A stretch of DNA of 64,000 bases, from the NCBI GenBank assembly GCA_036674765.1, contig JARVKI010000091.1:111798-175797 (forward strand), read 5' to 3'. A program made the translations under genes and the position numbers. The notes beneath the pieces were generated by a model. It did no database searches, had not been told where the DNA came from, and saw only the letters and a list, made by a program, of their open reading frames with translations. Below are positions 24,132 to 35,126 of the stretch, in pieces (position 1 is the first letter of the stretch; the number at the start of each line of letters is the position of its first letter). The DNA is from Seiridium cupressi. Its lineage: Eukaryota; Ascomycota; Sordariomycetes; Amphisphaeriales; Sporocadaceae.

Positions 24132-25011
24132 GGTTGCAACTTCGATCGTGACCCGGCGGCTGGGCGATGCACCAATGTCCAAGAAGCTTCCACTGAGAGT
24201 TGGAGTGAACTTTTTCTCGTCGCCAGCTTATCGATAAAGACTGTTTTTTTTTTTTTTTTTGACAGCCCAAGACTTCAGAGCGCCAGAGAGATTTAAGGTA
24301 TGGTCTGTGCTGGGATGAGCCCCCACCCAGACACCACCTGGCACATGGTACAATTGCACTGAAACTCACCAACGTCCCCCCATTCATTATTTACAGCAGA
24401 TAAACGTCAAGGTGGGAAGGAGGGGCAGCCTGCGATTACCCCACCACCATTCTGTGCGTGACGACGCCGACGCCCGCAACGGCGACGTGATGGACAAACA
24501 GGAACGCGCAAGCCACACACAGGGCATACTCTGCCGACGGTAGACGTCGCAAGACACATAGAGCCTCCCTCTACCTAATGTAGTTCCTCGGTGCTGATAG
24601 AATCTCGCTTCCCCTGCCTGACAGAGGACTGTGCCTTTGACTACTAGCCTAGGTTAACGTAGCCTCACCACCTTGTCTCAGTCCCACTGCGCTCAGTCTG
24701 CTCCAATTTTCCAGTACATACCTTTTCTCCGGCTTCGCTAGGAATCTTCCATATCTGCATTCTTCCGCGTGACTTGATCCCGAATCTAGGCCGCCCAGCC
24801 AGTATTGGAAGTTGTGTAATAACAGAGTTACTCTTTTAACTTACAGCCTTGGTAGGCTTATTCCAAGCGGCCCGAACGAGCATTCTCAAACAAAGCGCGT
24901 TTTTAGAACCGTCAGCATAAATCTGCCTCAGATCCCTCACGAGAAACACGAGTTGCACCTGCATGCTTTCATAGTAGCTACGCAAAGAACTAAGCAAACC
25001 ACACCAAAAAG
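24132..25011. other. Divergent promoter region UTP4/NPT1
   Basis: 880 bp between two divergent housekeeping starts. Apart from the poly-T tract, the segment 24,700-25,000 is pyrimidine-rich and probably contains the 5' leader of NPT1. I see no extra gene. Confidence 0.5.
24244..24260 (-). promoter_or_regulatory. Poly(dA:dT) tract upstream of UTP4
   Basis: Seventeen consecutive T on the plus strand (A17 on the coding strand), about 113 bp upstream of the UTP4 ATG. Size and distance mirror the tract before SPA2. Confidence 0.5.
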
Positions 25012-26391
25012 ATGGAGTTCGACTGGTCAACGCCCTTCCCGGAGGGCGTGATTTCCTTCCTAGATACCGACTTGTACAAGCTTACCATGCAATGCGCCGT
25101 GTTCAAGTACTACAAGGACGTCCCAGTCACTTATGCGTACACAAACCGTACCCCTGAGAAGAAGCTCTCGAGGAAGGCTTTCAAGTGGCTTGAGCTGCAG
25201 ATTAGCAAGCTTGGCAACATTTCGCTCTCCGACGACGAACTGCGGTATCTCCAGAAACACTGCCCGTACCTTACTGCCGACTACCTCAACTTTCTCCAAG
25301 AATTCCGCCTCTCACCCCGAGAACAGGTGTTCGCCACCTTTTCTGCCATTGGCGAAGACACTGGAAGCGACGATGATCTTGGCGATGTACTTGTCGATGT
25401 TCGTGGCAAATGGGTCGACACAATTCTCTACGAGATACCCCTCCTTGCCCTAACATCTGAAGCTTACTTCAAATTCATGGACAAGGACTGGAACTATGAC
25501 GGTCAAGAGGAGAAAGCCTACGAGAAGGGAATGAAGCTTTTGGAAGCCGGCTGCGTAACATCAGAATTCGGTACACGCCGGCGAAGAGATTATCATACTC
25601 AGGCCCTGGTATTTCGAGGTTTCGTACGGGCAAGCAAAACCGGACAAGAGCGTGGTCTTCCGGGCAAGATCTCCGGTACCAGCAATGTTCACCTCGCCAT
25701 GCGATTTAACCTTGCGCCTGTCGGTACCGTAGCCCATGAGTGGTTCATGGGAATTGCTGCGCTCACCAACGATTACCCGAATGCTTCCGAGGTCGCTCTG
25801 CAAAGATGGGTCGGCTGCTTCGGGGAAGGCGTTTTGGGCATTGCCCTGACTGACACGTTCGGCACAAGAGCTTTCCTGGACGCATTCAAGAAGCCCATCA
25901 AGTACCTTTCTGGTACTCCCAATGTTCCATTACTGAGTGGGGACGTTGTTTCGCCCAGGTCGTATGCAGAGGTTTTTGCTGGTGTTCGACAAGACTCCGG
26001 GGACCCCACCGACTTCATCAAGATGATGCGCAAATTTTACGACCAACAGGGCATCAAGGACAAGAAGACAGTAGTGTTCTCTGATTCTTTGGATATTGAA
26101 AAGTGTATAGAGTATAAGAGGATCTCAGAGGCTGCCGGATTTCAGCCCACCTTTGGTGTTGGAACATTTCTGACGAATGACTTCGTTCAGTTAAGCACGG
26201 GCAAGAAGTCAGTTCCCCTGAATATCGTCATCAAGTTGAGCTCAGCTGCCGGAAACCCAGCTATCAAGATCAGCGATAACGTTGGAAAGAATACTGGTGA
26301 CTCTGCCAAGGTGGCTGAAGTCAAGAGGACCTTGGGGTACGAGGAGAAGGCATGGGAGGGAGGCGACGAAACAGCCAGATGGGGCAAATAA
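25012..26391 (+). CDS. NPT1: Nicotinate phosphoribosyltransferase
   Basis: First enzyme of the Preiss-Handler NAD salvage route: nicotinate + PRPP (+ATP) to nicotinate mononucleotide. The gene is intronless, 459 residues, starting MEFDWSTPFPEGVISFLDTD. Family signatures are DTDLYKLTMQ near the N-terminus, SEFGTRRRRDYHTQ (phosphoribosyl-binding Arg cluster and the nearby His), GTSNVHLA, the GTVAHEWFMG His block, TDTFGTRAF, RQDSGDPTDF and FGVGTFLTND. All active-site blocks are intact, and the length is close to yeast Npt1 (429 residues). Identification is firm. The enzyme acts in the cytosol and nucleus. Confidence 0.96.
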   Translation: MEFDWSTPFPEGVISFLDTDLYKLTMQCAVFKYYKDVPVTYAYTNRTPEKKLSRKAFKWLELQISKLGNISLSDDELRYLQKHCPYLTADYLNFLQEFRLSPREQVFATFSAIGEDTGSDDDLGDVLVDVRGKWVDTILYEIPLLALTSEAYFKFMDKDWNYDGQEEKAYEKGMKLLEAGCVTSEFGTRRRRDYHTQALVFRGFVRASKTGQERGLPGKISGTSNVHLAMRFNLAPVGTVAHEWFMGIAALTNDYPNASEVALQRWVGCFGEGVLGIALTDTFGTRAFLDAFKKPIKYLSGTPNVPLLSGDVVSPRSYAEVFAGVRQDSGDPTDFIKMMRKFYDQQGIKDKKTVVFSDSLDIEKCIEYKRISEAAGFQPTFGVGTFLTNDFVQLSTGKKSVPLNIVIKLSSAAGNPAIKISDNVGKNTGDSAKVAEVKRTLGYEEKAWEGGDETARWGK

Positions 26392-26571
26392 ATCCCTTCA
26401 CTCTTTCTCTCTGGCTCTCTCGCACTTACCACAGGAGGATGATCTTAGGGAAGTTCGGGTTGTCACTTAGGTCTAAGGTGTTCATAAGAAGGCTTTTGTT
26501 GGGTGTGGCTCTTTTGACATTAATCTGATACCATGATGTTGTGAAGCTTCAGACTTGCCAATCCTTTTGTG

Positions 26572-26577
26572 AATAAA
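26572..26577 (+). terminator. AATAAA polyadenylation-like signal after NPT1
   Basis: AATAAA hexamer about 180 bp beyond the NPT1 stop, a plausible 3'-end signal. Fungal signals are loose, so this is weak. Confidence 0.3.
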
Positions 26578-26838
26578 TGGCCTTTTGCAGGGACAAATCA
26601 TCATTGCTACAAACGATGCTGGTCCGAATGAGGTTGCATATCCGCTATACTTTGCGGACTAAAACACGCGTAAGGGGGAAAATGGGCGAGGCAGATTATT
26701 CCACGCCCATCTTGAATCCCCCAAAATAGCGGCAGATAGTGGGCGTACCAAGCAAACACTTGCAGACTTTCATACAAACCAAATTGAGGCTGCCGGCGCT
26801 GCAGACCAAGAGGAAAACCACAGGCGGAATAACAAGAA

Positions 26839-27516
26839 TTGCATCACCTCAAGGCGCAGCCGTACAAAAGTTCTGATGGCGATTTAGAGCCCACAAATGA
26901 CTTTGACACCGGAGCTGATGCTGGTTCCACGTCCTCTCGCTCCTACCTTCCGGTCCTCCTTCCTTCTTCCGCATCTGCGCCTTCACCTGAACCGAGGAAA
27001 GAAGCATGTAGAGCAAAGATTCGTCATGAGACGGACCCAAATTCTCTCAAAGGACGCCGGGGCAGACCCGGACTTGCGAGGCATAATCGAGTTCCTTAAG
27101 TATTAGCCTACAGCTTGCTACATGGGAAAATGTTTCCAACAACTCATCTGATAGGGCAATCAGTACTGTAACCTCGGATGTGGTCAGTTTTCGCACCCCC
27201 CACAACACAAACTTCTGCTAATATCGCTGCTACTACTTCCGACCTTAGGAGCAGTGAGAAACAATCAACTCAGCATGGTATATGTACTGGCAGAAAGCGT
27301 GGAAGACCACGAAAGGAAGTTACCAGCCCAGTTGCAGCTAAAAATCCCGCATTGGGGAACCACGAATGTGCATTGAAGCCTCAAAGGCCAGTATCGGAGG
27401 GCTCTGACTGGGAGTCGGAGACGGTGCTTTGCCTGAGGCCAGACTACTGTCCCTTGCAGCGTCGTGGGCCCTGCAGAACGGAGTATACTGAACCTCGTCG
27501 ACGTATGATTGCTTAG
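26839..27516 (+). pseudogene. Possible small AT-hook gene or its remnant
   Basis: Two open stretches in the same frame, 26,839-27,099 and 27,178-27,516, are separated by in-frame stops. Each carries an AT-hook core: KGRRGRPGL near the end of the first and GRKRGRPRKE in the second. Both are Ser/Thr/Pro-rich with charged patches, like small chromatin proteins. The first stretch has no ATG (its upstream boundary is a stop). The second starts with ATG at 27,178. No clear donor joins them, although a weak GTTCCT lies near 27,090 and acceptors at about 27,152 and 27,186. It may be a gene with a non-standard intron, or a decayed copy. Function is not assigned. Confidence 0.35.
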
Positions 27517-28384
27517 GACGTAGATATTTCTCTTGTGCTTAACTTGATCTACAACAAGTTATTCTCAGAACGGGTGAACTGGACACCCGAGTAGATATGA
27601 CTGTAAATCGAGAGGGTTCGATAGAACCAGGGCGGTGCCATCCAACTACCATGAGAAGCATTCCGGTGATCATGGCCAATATTGAAAGAGAATGAACGAA
27701 CCTATAAGTTGTTTCAGCTCGAGGTCAATTGTAACATACATGACTCTACTCACTCGACCAATGCAGTGTGCAAAGGAGTTCCAATTTAACTTGGAAGTCT
27801 GTGTAGAAGTTAGTCTAGCATGATATTTCGGGACAAGGACACGCAATAATTTCTTTTCCAACCAAACATATCGTATATCATCTCCACCCAGAGCCTCCAT
27901 GTCGATTTTTGGCAACACCTAATCTGTCATTAATAATGACTGCCTATCAGGACGAAGGTTCAGCTTACTTCATAGGTGTTCTTGTGGCAATTCACCAGTC
28001 ATAGGTGACATTGGCTCTCCTTCACTGATTATTAACGTTTGTAAGATGCTCGAGATACGGGCTACGCTCGCCTATCTGTTTCACTCGTGTCGTACCACGG
28101 TGGAGGTGTGGTTCTTCGCATCAGCACGAGCTGAGTAAATAATCATGGCTAACTAGTGGCTCCAGACTCATCATCAGCCAACACCGTGAATCGGTGATTC
28201 GCACTCCCAATACCAACTCTCAATGGAGTCTCCCATCTTCCGTTAGTAACTTCGTGAATGAGGCATGTGCCATTCTGACAGTGTTCAGTGAGTAACCTTC
28301 AGGGTTACTACAACAACCATCAGGGGCGTAATTGGCAGTGATTGAACAACACGTTTGGTATCTGAATCACGGTCATCTATAACA

Positions 28385-28390
28385 TATAAA
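28385..28390 (+). promoter_or_regulatory. TATA box of the small HW/NC-motif gene
   Basis: TATAAA in ACATATAAAAAC, about 115 bp upstream of the ATG at 28,501, a common distance in filamentous fungi. Confidence 0.35.
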
Positions 28391-28500
28391 AACTGGTAGG
28401 AAATGCGAATCAAGGAGTTGACCTTGGAACAAACCATCATACATCCTACTCGACTTTGCTTAACACACAGTAATCATTGCACAGCACTTAATCCAGCACG

Positions 28501-29136
28501 ATGCCAGTGGAAGAGACAACCTTGAAGGCCTACAGCCTCTATATTGCTACATATGGGGAAGAATATGCTAAGTGGCCCTTGGTAAGTAAAGCTTTTGAAG
28601 TCAGGTGCGGATACTTTACTTACAGTGAAAAGCACTGGGGAATATTCATGACTCTTGGCGGTTCCGGAGAAAGCGACAATTTTGAAGCTAATATGGAGGG
28701 GACTCTCTTCCATGTTAGCCCGAGCGGAAACGAACAAGACTACAAGAACTGGAAGTTCGAGAAAAAACCTCACAGACCAGCCAATAGCACCAGGGTTGTA
28801 CAGATGTTCGAGCTAGGAAGCTACCGTATTGTAAACTTGGGTCACTTCATAACGACCATCTTCAAGAATGGTGAAGAGGTTACGGCACAATGCAAGACAG
28901 ACAAGGAGTTCAACTGCACCACGTGGGTCAAGGAAATGTTGCAGAGACTGGAAGATGACCAGCATATCACACTCGCTGCTAGTCGAGGTTTGTGCTACTT
29001 GTATAATCCCTCACTATATTGACTATGTTAACTGATTCTAGATGTTTTATATGATGAACTCCACGAAAACGGTATGAAGAATCATTACCGTAGAACTCAG
29101 CCGGGAGACTTTGTGATTGTCAAGCACAAGGATTAG
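28501..29136 (+). CDS. Small fungal protein with HW and NC..WV motifs, unknown function
   Basis: I read exons 28501-28581, 28633-28987 and 29042-29136, giving 176 residues. The first intron (51 nt, GTAAGT donor, TACTTAC branch, AAG acceptor) is in frame, so leaving it unspliced also gives an open frame of 193 residues. A tempting TTACAG acceptor 7 nt earlier would break the frame. Removing the 51-nt intron joins WPL to HWGIF, making the PxHWxxF pattern I associate with a family of small fungal proteins. A later NCTTWVKEML block matches the NCQxWV motif of the same group. A conserved His and Cys with these spacings suggests a papain/NlpC-like core, but that is speculation. No signal peptide or membrane segment. 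Function unknown. Confidence 0.65.
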
Positions 29137-29548
29137 ACCTTCTTATGAGGTTCATTCAGACTGCGATTGAGGATCCCGACCTGAGTCTGCTCTAGCCCGT
29201 TTGATGGAAATGAGTATAGCCACTAGCGTAAGAATAAAAACACCAAAAAAATATAAAAAGATTCCGGTCATCGCAGCCTAACCTTTCTCTAACCAAAAAC
29301 ATTTGCATGTGAATGCTATTTTCCAGATACTTATTACATGTTGAACTTGAGAGTATGCTTGGGGAAATTTTGACTCAGGCCGGTTTATGGCGCTACATGC
29401 AGATCTTGGGTAGTGTTTGTAAAGCTACTGTAACAACAGGTGCCTCTGTAAGAAAGCCGAAATACGCATAAAACCTCCTGCACGATCGTGTCATGTGTCC
29501 ATGTCAAAGATGCCAGTATTGATCAAGTCTTGCAATTCCGTGAGGTAA
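29137..29548. other. Convergent spacer
   Basis: 412 bp between the 3' ends of the small HW/NC-motif gene and the MFS transporter gene. AT-rich, with no gene visible. Confidence 0.5.
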
Positions 29549-31577
29549 TCAAGCACTCTCAATGCCCTGTGGCACAACCCGGCTCTTCTTTAGATCGTCC
29601 TCAGCCGCAAGCTCTTTGAATATCCTCTCGCCCTTCTTCGCGGCCTCCGTCTTCTCACGCTTCAGTCGCCTGGTTTCCTTCTCCACATCGCCCGTAACCC
29701 ACCACGTAATCAATGTGGTGATTGCGCAACAACCGACGAGAGCCATGGCTACGCCGAACGAGAGCTGGTATTGAGGAGCATAAGCACTCCTGAAGAGCTG
29801 TGGTCCAATTGCACCTCCAATCTGTCCATAAGAGTTCACGAAACCAATTGAGAAGGCAGAGCCGGTTGCTCTGCTGGTGGTCTGGACGCGCCATGGCCAC
29901 ATTGTCGGATACCCTGGGATGAGATCAGCGGATCGTACTAGAAGGATTATACGATTACCACTGAACAAGAAGACTTACATGCTGCAGTTACAGCGTTCCC
30001 GATCATCGTCGCCGCATAAACGCCACCGGTATTAGGATAAGCAACCAGAACAGAATAACAAGCGAGGATGACGATCAAGAAGGTGAGCGGGTACAGCGGT
30101 CGTGGAAAGCGACCGTTGTCCGCAAAGATCCCAGTGACCGCGATCACTATTAGACCGAGAATAGTAATTGGTAGGTTCAGCAATTGTGCTGTAGCAATGC
30201 TCCTGTAAATTTCATCAGCTGGATGCCCTGCGATACTACTGGATGATCAGAAAACACTTACGTGAATCCGAGATCAGCAATGACCGTAGATTGGTAAAAT
30301 CTGACGCCACTAGTCCCAACCGTGTAGAAAGCCCAAATAAGAGTAAATAACCAAAGGCGGATATCTTTCAGTGACGCCACGATCTCCCGCCAGTCAAAGT
30401 GTTGTTCTCGAGCTCTTGGGGCATTGGGCGGCAGACGCGCCTGGATAAACGCTTTCTCTTTCTCGGATAGCCATTTAGCTGTCTCGGGAACTATTCATGC
30501 CCGGGTCAGCTTCGCTTGCTCATGGTTCCTGTTCGGGATCCCACCATAACTTACAGTCTGGAAGAAGAAACCAAATGGCAACTCCGACAACTAAAGTCAG
30601 AATGGCTTCAGTTAGCATCAGCCTAGTGTGGGTGTTAGCTGATGGTAGCATTGAATCCCACCGTGGCAGCTCACCATTGCCACCCTGAAAGACCCCCTGC
30701 CCCCGAGGCATGGTCGAACGCATAGGCCAAAATACCACTGAATATACCAGAAAGATTACCACAGATGTCTGACTCTGTCAGTGATAGAACTTGAATGTGG
30801 CATTTGCGGACTTACAGAAGTATAGCAATCTCAGGGACATCTCGTCGGGCCTGTACCAGTAGCACATCTGAAGGATGACACCTGGAAATTGACCAGCTTC
30901 GGCCTACTGGTCGTTAGCAAGTTCAATGCTGGCAATTCGAAGCGAAACATACCAAACCCAAAAAGAATCGTGCAGCGTATAGACCACTCTTGTTCGTGAC
31001 AGCGCAGTGGCATGCCAGCACAATTCCCCATGTGATCATAATTCTTGACTGCCATTTGGAGGGGGAGAAGCGTTTCAGGAGCAAATTTGACGGAGCTTCG
31101 CCAACGATATACGGGATCTTAACACAATTAGTGAGAAGATTGAGGGTACCACGTAAACCAACTCACATAATACATCACTGTCACCAAGTTGTAGTCGTCC
31201 GCGGTCATGGCTAGCTGGGTCATGATATTTTGACTCGTTCCTCGATTCATTATGCGTGCGTTCGAAACCTGTTCCTCGAGTAAGCAAATAACAAAGAGAG
31301 ACTTCTCATGGGCACTAACGTTATCAACGTCCAAGTTTTTGAACATGAAAATCAACGAACACAAAGGCATAAGATGCCAATCAATGCGCCGCAAAAGTTT
31401 CTTCTCCTCCTCTGGAGTTAGAGCCACCAGAGCTGCTCTTCGAGCCTCTTCTGCCTCGTCAGTCTCACTGTCACTACCAGTGAAAGGCACTGGAGCATTC
31501 TGAACCTTGTCGTCGCTGCCATCACTCAATTCGGCTGCCCGGCTGGACGTCGCCACAGGTCCTTTGGTCGACGACAT
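29549..31577 (-). CDS. MFS transporter, anion:cation symporter (Dal5/allantoate permease) type
   Basis: Twelve-helix plasma-membrane proton symporter for small organic anions; the substrate is not predictable. Nine exons give 530 residues: 31577-31320, 31268-31167, 31117-30953, 30903-30816, 30768-30675, 30622-30555, 30490-30262, 30202-29979, 29913-29549. All eight introns (47-65 nt) restore the frame. Family blocks are clear: RRIDWHLMPL, DNVSNARIMN, IPYIVGEAPSNLLLKRF, AARFFLGLAEAGQFPGV, GWQWLMLTEA, LPDFPETAKWLSEKE and the late NSYGQIGGAIGPQLF. The gene starts 653 bp from the divergent start of a 2OG oxygenase gene, which suggests shared control. Allantoate, vitamin, or an oxygenase substrate are all possible cargoes. 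Confidence 0.9.
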
Positions 31578-32230
31578 TACGATCGAGTCAGCCTACCAAC
31601 AATGGCTCTACAAACCAGCTTCTATGAAGGGATGATCATTCGACATTTTAACAAATTGTCCATCACATATACAGACTCCCACGTAACTGGACTAGGCTCC
31701 GATAGACCATAGACCGGACATCGGGACCACGCCCGACTCCTCTAACATCATCCCCCACTGTGATCACGAATACCGTGGGGCCGTTAGTCTTTACACCTCT
31801 CAGACCCCCGACACGGGGCAGGCAATTCAGAGCGTAGCCGAAGGCAACCTGTAGCGTCTGGATAGTATGGTGCTGGAAATGGGTGTTCTGCCCGGGTCCA
31901 CTATGGCTGACCAACCAGAGCGGGCGCGGTCGTGATCTCGCCATCGACCCTAACGATCACGACAGAAATTAGCACCCATATTGGACGCAGAGGCGTGCCA
32001 AAACCCTGGTATCTGGGTTCTCAGGCCCCGCCAAGCCCTATGGGTATTATCCCCATGGTACTATTTCCACTGATCAGGTGCTGTGACGTGCATCGACCGA
32101 CAGGGCTGGAGCGGCCTACGTTGATATCTCTGGGGGATAAGTATGACTTCAACTACTCCGATTTACCGGTACAAACCGTGCTATGAAGGCAGTAAATTTC
32201 TGGGAACCTTTGTCAACAAATAACTCCAAA
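31578..32230. promoter_or_regulatory. Shared divergent promoter, MFS transporter / 2OG oxygenase
   Basis: 653 bp separate the two ATGs and no other gene lies between. The middle (31,700-32,100) is GC-rich for the area. I did not find an obvious repeated operator. Co-regulation is inferred from layout alone. Confidence 0.45.
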
Positions 32231-33520
32231 ATGGCAGCAGCAGTGGCTTTCCAGACGAGCTCGTCTATTCCAACATATAATCAGATACCCGAGACACAGT
32301 ATGAGCGTATGTGAAGACCAGCATTCACAGCTGTAAATTCCATATCTGACATAATTATACTAGTTGATTGGGCTGATTTGGCCACTCTGGACCTCTCCCA
32401 GTTCGATCACCCGGGAGGTAAAGAGAAATTAGCCAAGCGGCTGTCTGATGCCATTGAGAAAATTGGTAAGCATTGCCTTCCATAAGCGATTCGGAGAGGT
32501 TGACGCACTGACTATTGTTTTTAGGCTTTTTCTACATTATAGATTTTGGACTTAGTCAGGAGCAGGTTGACCGTCAATTCGCACTGGGGAAGGAAGTTTT
32601 CCAGCTTTCAACCGAGGAAAAGCTCAAATACAGAGCCGACCTGGAGAATGGTGGCTACAATGGCTACAAGCCACTGGGTCTGCGTGTAAGTGACGACATT
32701 CTCATCCTTTTGTCTTTCTTTATTTCCTTCTCTGATTCTGATGCGCATTCCACTTTAGGAAGTAACACCTGGCGTATACGACAACACTGAGATCTACAAC
32801 ATTCCTAAATTTATCCCTGAGCTGGAGCGATCGCATCCCAGCGTCATCAACGAGAACCGGGCAGAGATCGAGCACTTCGCACGACACATCCACGACAAGG
32901 TTGCAAGCAAGCTTCTCGTGCTTTTTGCTATCATTCTTGAGCTACCGGAGGACTACTTCCTCCAGCGTCATCGGTACGACGAGAAGAGTGACTGCCATCT
33001 GCGATACATGAAATACCATCACCGAACTGCGGAACAGAACAAGATACTGGAAAACATCTGGGTCAAGGGACACACTGACTTCGGGAGTTTGACTCTTCTC
33101 TTTCGGCAGCCAGTCGCAGCTTTGCAAGTACGCACGCCTGAGGGCAACTGGAAATGGGTAAAGCCTTACCCAGGGAGTATCACTGTCAACATCGCAGATT
33201 CGCTGGAGTTCTTAACCAATGGATTCCTGAAGAGCAGCATCCACCGCGTAGTTGCTCCCCCACCCGATCAAGCCGAGGTGGATCGTCTTGGCGTCCTGTA
33301 TTTTGTCCGACCGGAAGACACCCTTGAGCTCCGGCCCGTGGTGAGCAATGTCCTAGAGCGACTTGGTTACAACAAGTCTACGGACGGTGCCGCTGTGGGA
33401 ATTACAGCCGGCGAGTGGGTAAAAGCGCGAGTGGCCAAAGGGGTGGGCAAGCAAGAGCCCAGGAGCGAGTTGTCCGAGCAACCCATTATCGGTGGCAAGT
33501 CAGCCAAATACTATGATTAG
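32231..33520 (+). CDS. 2-oxoglutarate/Fe(II)-dependent oxygenase (IPNS-like fold), copy 1
   Basis: Non-heme iron oxygenase of the isopenicillin-N-synthase/plant-2OG type. Exons 32231-32306, 32364-32465, 32525-32685 and 32759-33520 give 366 residues. The N-terminal DIOX_N part has LDWADLATLDL and IGFFYIIDFGL. The iron site is His218-x-Asp220 in GHTDFGSLT and His275 in IHRVV. Where relatives have Arg-x-Ser for 2-oxoglutarate, this protein has RLGVLYF, so Ser is replaced by Gly. The substrate is unknown. It is divergent from an ACS-type MFS gene and converges, 72 bp apart, on a second 2OG oxygenase gene, so the three probably form one functional group. Confidence 0.88.
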
Positions 33521-33592
33521 GTTCTTGATTTGCCTGAAGTACACTCCAGTGGCAGTACGAGTTATGTAATTATTCTATATAATTCAAATATC

Positions 33593-34715
33593 TCAGTTAT
33601 CGTCCTGAATGTATTGCTCGAATACCTCTGAATAGAATTTCTTCCCATTCGTTCGATGACTGCGAATCTTGGTCCTCAGCTGAGTCGCGCCCCATGTGTC
33701 ATATTTTCCTCGCAAGAAGGCTGAATCGATTTCCCTCCCTTCGATAGATTCGGTGCCTGTATCGAATGATGCGAAATGGCTCTTGAGAGCCTGCGCATCT
33801 CTCTTTGTCAGATCGCGGCGCACTCCTTGGAAGAATGGCACACTGTAGCGCTCCGAATGACCAGACAAGACACGATGCGTTGTAGCTTTGCAGACACCGT
33901 CTGTGACGACCTCAAAAGCCTGGCCAATGTTGACCACGAACGTGCCTGGTTTGACTGGCACATCAATCCATTGACCAGCCTTGTTCAGGGCTTGAAGGCC
34001 TTTCACTTGCGGTGGGGAAGCTTGAAGCAGGAAAGTCCACCAGCCTGAGGAGTCCTTGTGCGGCCCGACTCCCTGGTTTGAGGCGGCGGTTGTATCCCCA
34101 GGTGGCAACGCAGGGTAATGAACCAGCTTGAGCCGATGCTGATCCGAAAGAAAAGGCAAGAAGGTCTCTGGAGGGAGTGACAGGGCTTGAGCGACCAGCT
34201 TCAAATAGTTCTCACTCAGGTCTGTCAATGATTCAATGTAGCTTATCACCACTCGTTGTAATTCCGGTAAGGCTGTTGGCCACTACACTTGTGTATTAGT
34301 GAAGGTTCTGCATGCCATCCAGTAGTCGCACCTGGTTAGGTCCACGAAGGCGATCGTACAAAGAGTCACCTTCGTGCCAGTTGTCTGTTAGCTCTGTGGC
34401 AAATTCTACCTGTTCTCTGTGGTCGACCTTGCCACCTGTGCTTTCATCACCGGCAGCACTATACCCTAGAAAATGAGGCGAGTTTTCTAGAGCAATAGCA
34501 GCCTTAGCTTCAGGCGGGAGCGTGAATAGAGCCGGCAAGGCCTGTATGAGGTCTTCTATGATTGTTTCTGAAACTCCATGGTTCGATATGTAGAGAAAAC
34601 CAATATCCGTCAAAGCGTGGCGTAGGTCTTTCAACAGCTCTGGGAGGGTGGTTGGGTCATCCGCTAAAGCCAGGTCAATGGTTGGAATTTCTGTGAAGGA
34701 CTCTTCCGAAGGCAT
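33593..34715 (-). CDS. 2-oxoglutarate/Fe(II)-dependent oxygenase (IPNS-like fold), copy 2
   Basis: Exons 34715-34332 and 34282-33593 with a 49-nt intron; 357 residues. The N-terminal DIOX_N half has IPTIDLAL and IGFLYISNHGV. The iron ligands are His203-x-Asp205 in GPHKDSSG and His264 in THRVLSG. The 2OG-binding Arg273-Tyr-Ser275 (ERYSVPFF) is intact, unlike its neighbour. It is only distantly similar to copy 1, so this is not a fresh tandem duplication. Fungal relatives act both in secondary metabolism and in catabolism. Its 3' end lies 72 bp from that of copy 1. Confidence 0.9.
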
Positions 34716-35126
34716 GATGATGTTCCTCAGACGTAAGCAAAATGCAATCCTAGCAGAAATTCATCCAATGGAGTCTCGAAGAGATGGCTAACGGGTTAAG
34801 AATGAGTGAAGTTGAAGGCGTAGAGAGCTTTGGATCACGCAAACTACAACTAGGACGAGGTAGTGGGTATCGGCTCCAAGTGCCCGACGACGACCTGCGT
34901 GACTCTGTGCTGCACTCCAAAACATTTCAAGACATACGAGATCGTAAGTTATATGACTGAGTGCATTGCTTGCATAGGTAGTGGGTGAGGTATGTTTAGC
35001 CGGGCTGACGTCTACTGATTTCTCCAGGCACTCTTTGCTATTCTCTAGGTATGTGATTATTTGCACCCCCTGGCGCACGCCTTGACTATATACATGTACA
35101 TATGTGCTTAATTCTAAACATTATGA
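34716..35126. other. Short spacer
   Basis: 411 bp holding the promoter of 2OG oxygenase copy 2 and the 3' side of the next gene. No further gene seen. Confidence 0.5.

Larger units (their letters stand above)
26392..28500. other. Gene-poor spacer
   Basis: 2.1 kb between NPT1 and the small HW/NC-motif gene. It holds the AT-hook-like remnant described separately; from about 27,520 to 28,370 it is AT-rich with no supportable gene. Confidence 0.45.

Noticed and set aside
24132..24182. Longer N-terminus for UTP4
   Set aside because: The upstream frame has no ATG, and homologues begin at MDIHRCRF.
28582..28625. Intron ending at the strong TTACAG acceptor in the HW/NC-motif gene
   Set aside because: Removing these 44 nt shifts the frame to an immediate stop; the AAG acceptor 7 nt further keeps the frame and the family motif.
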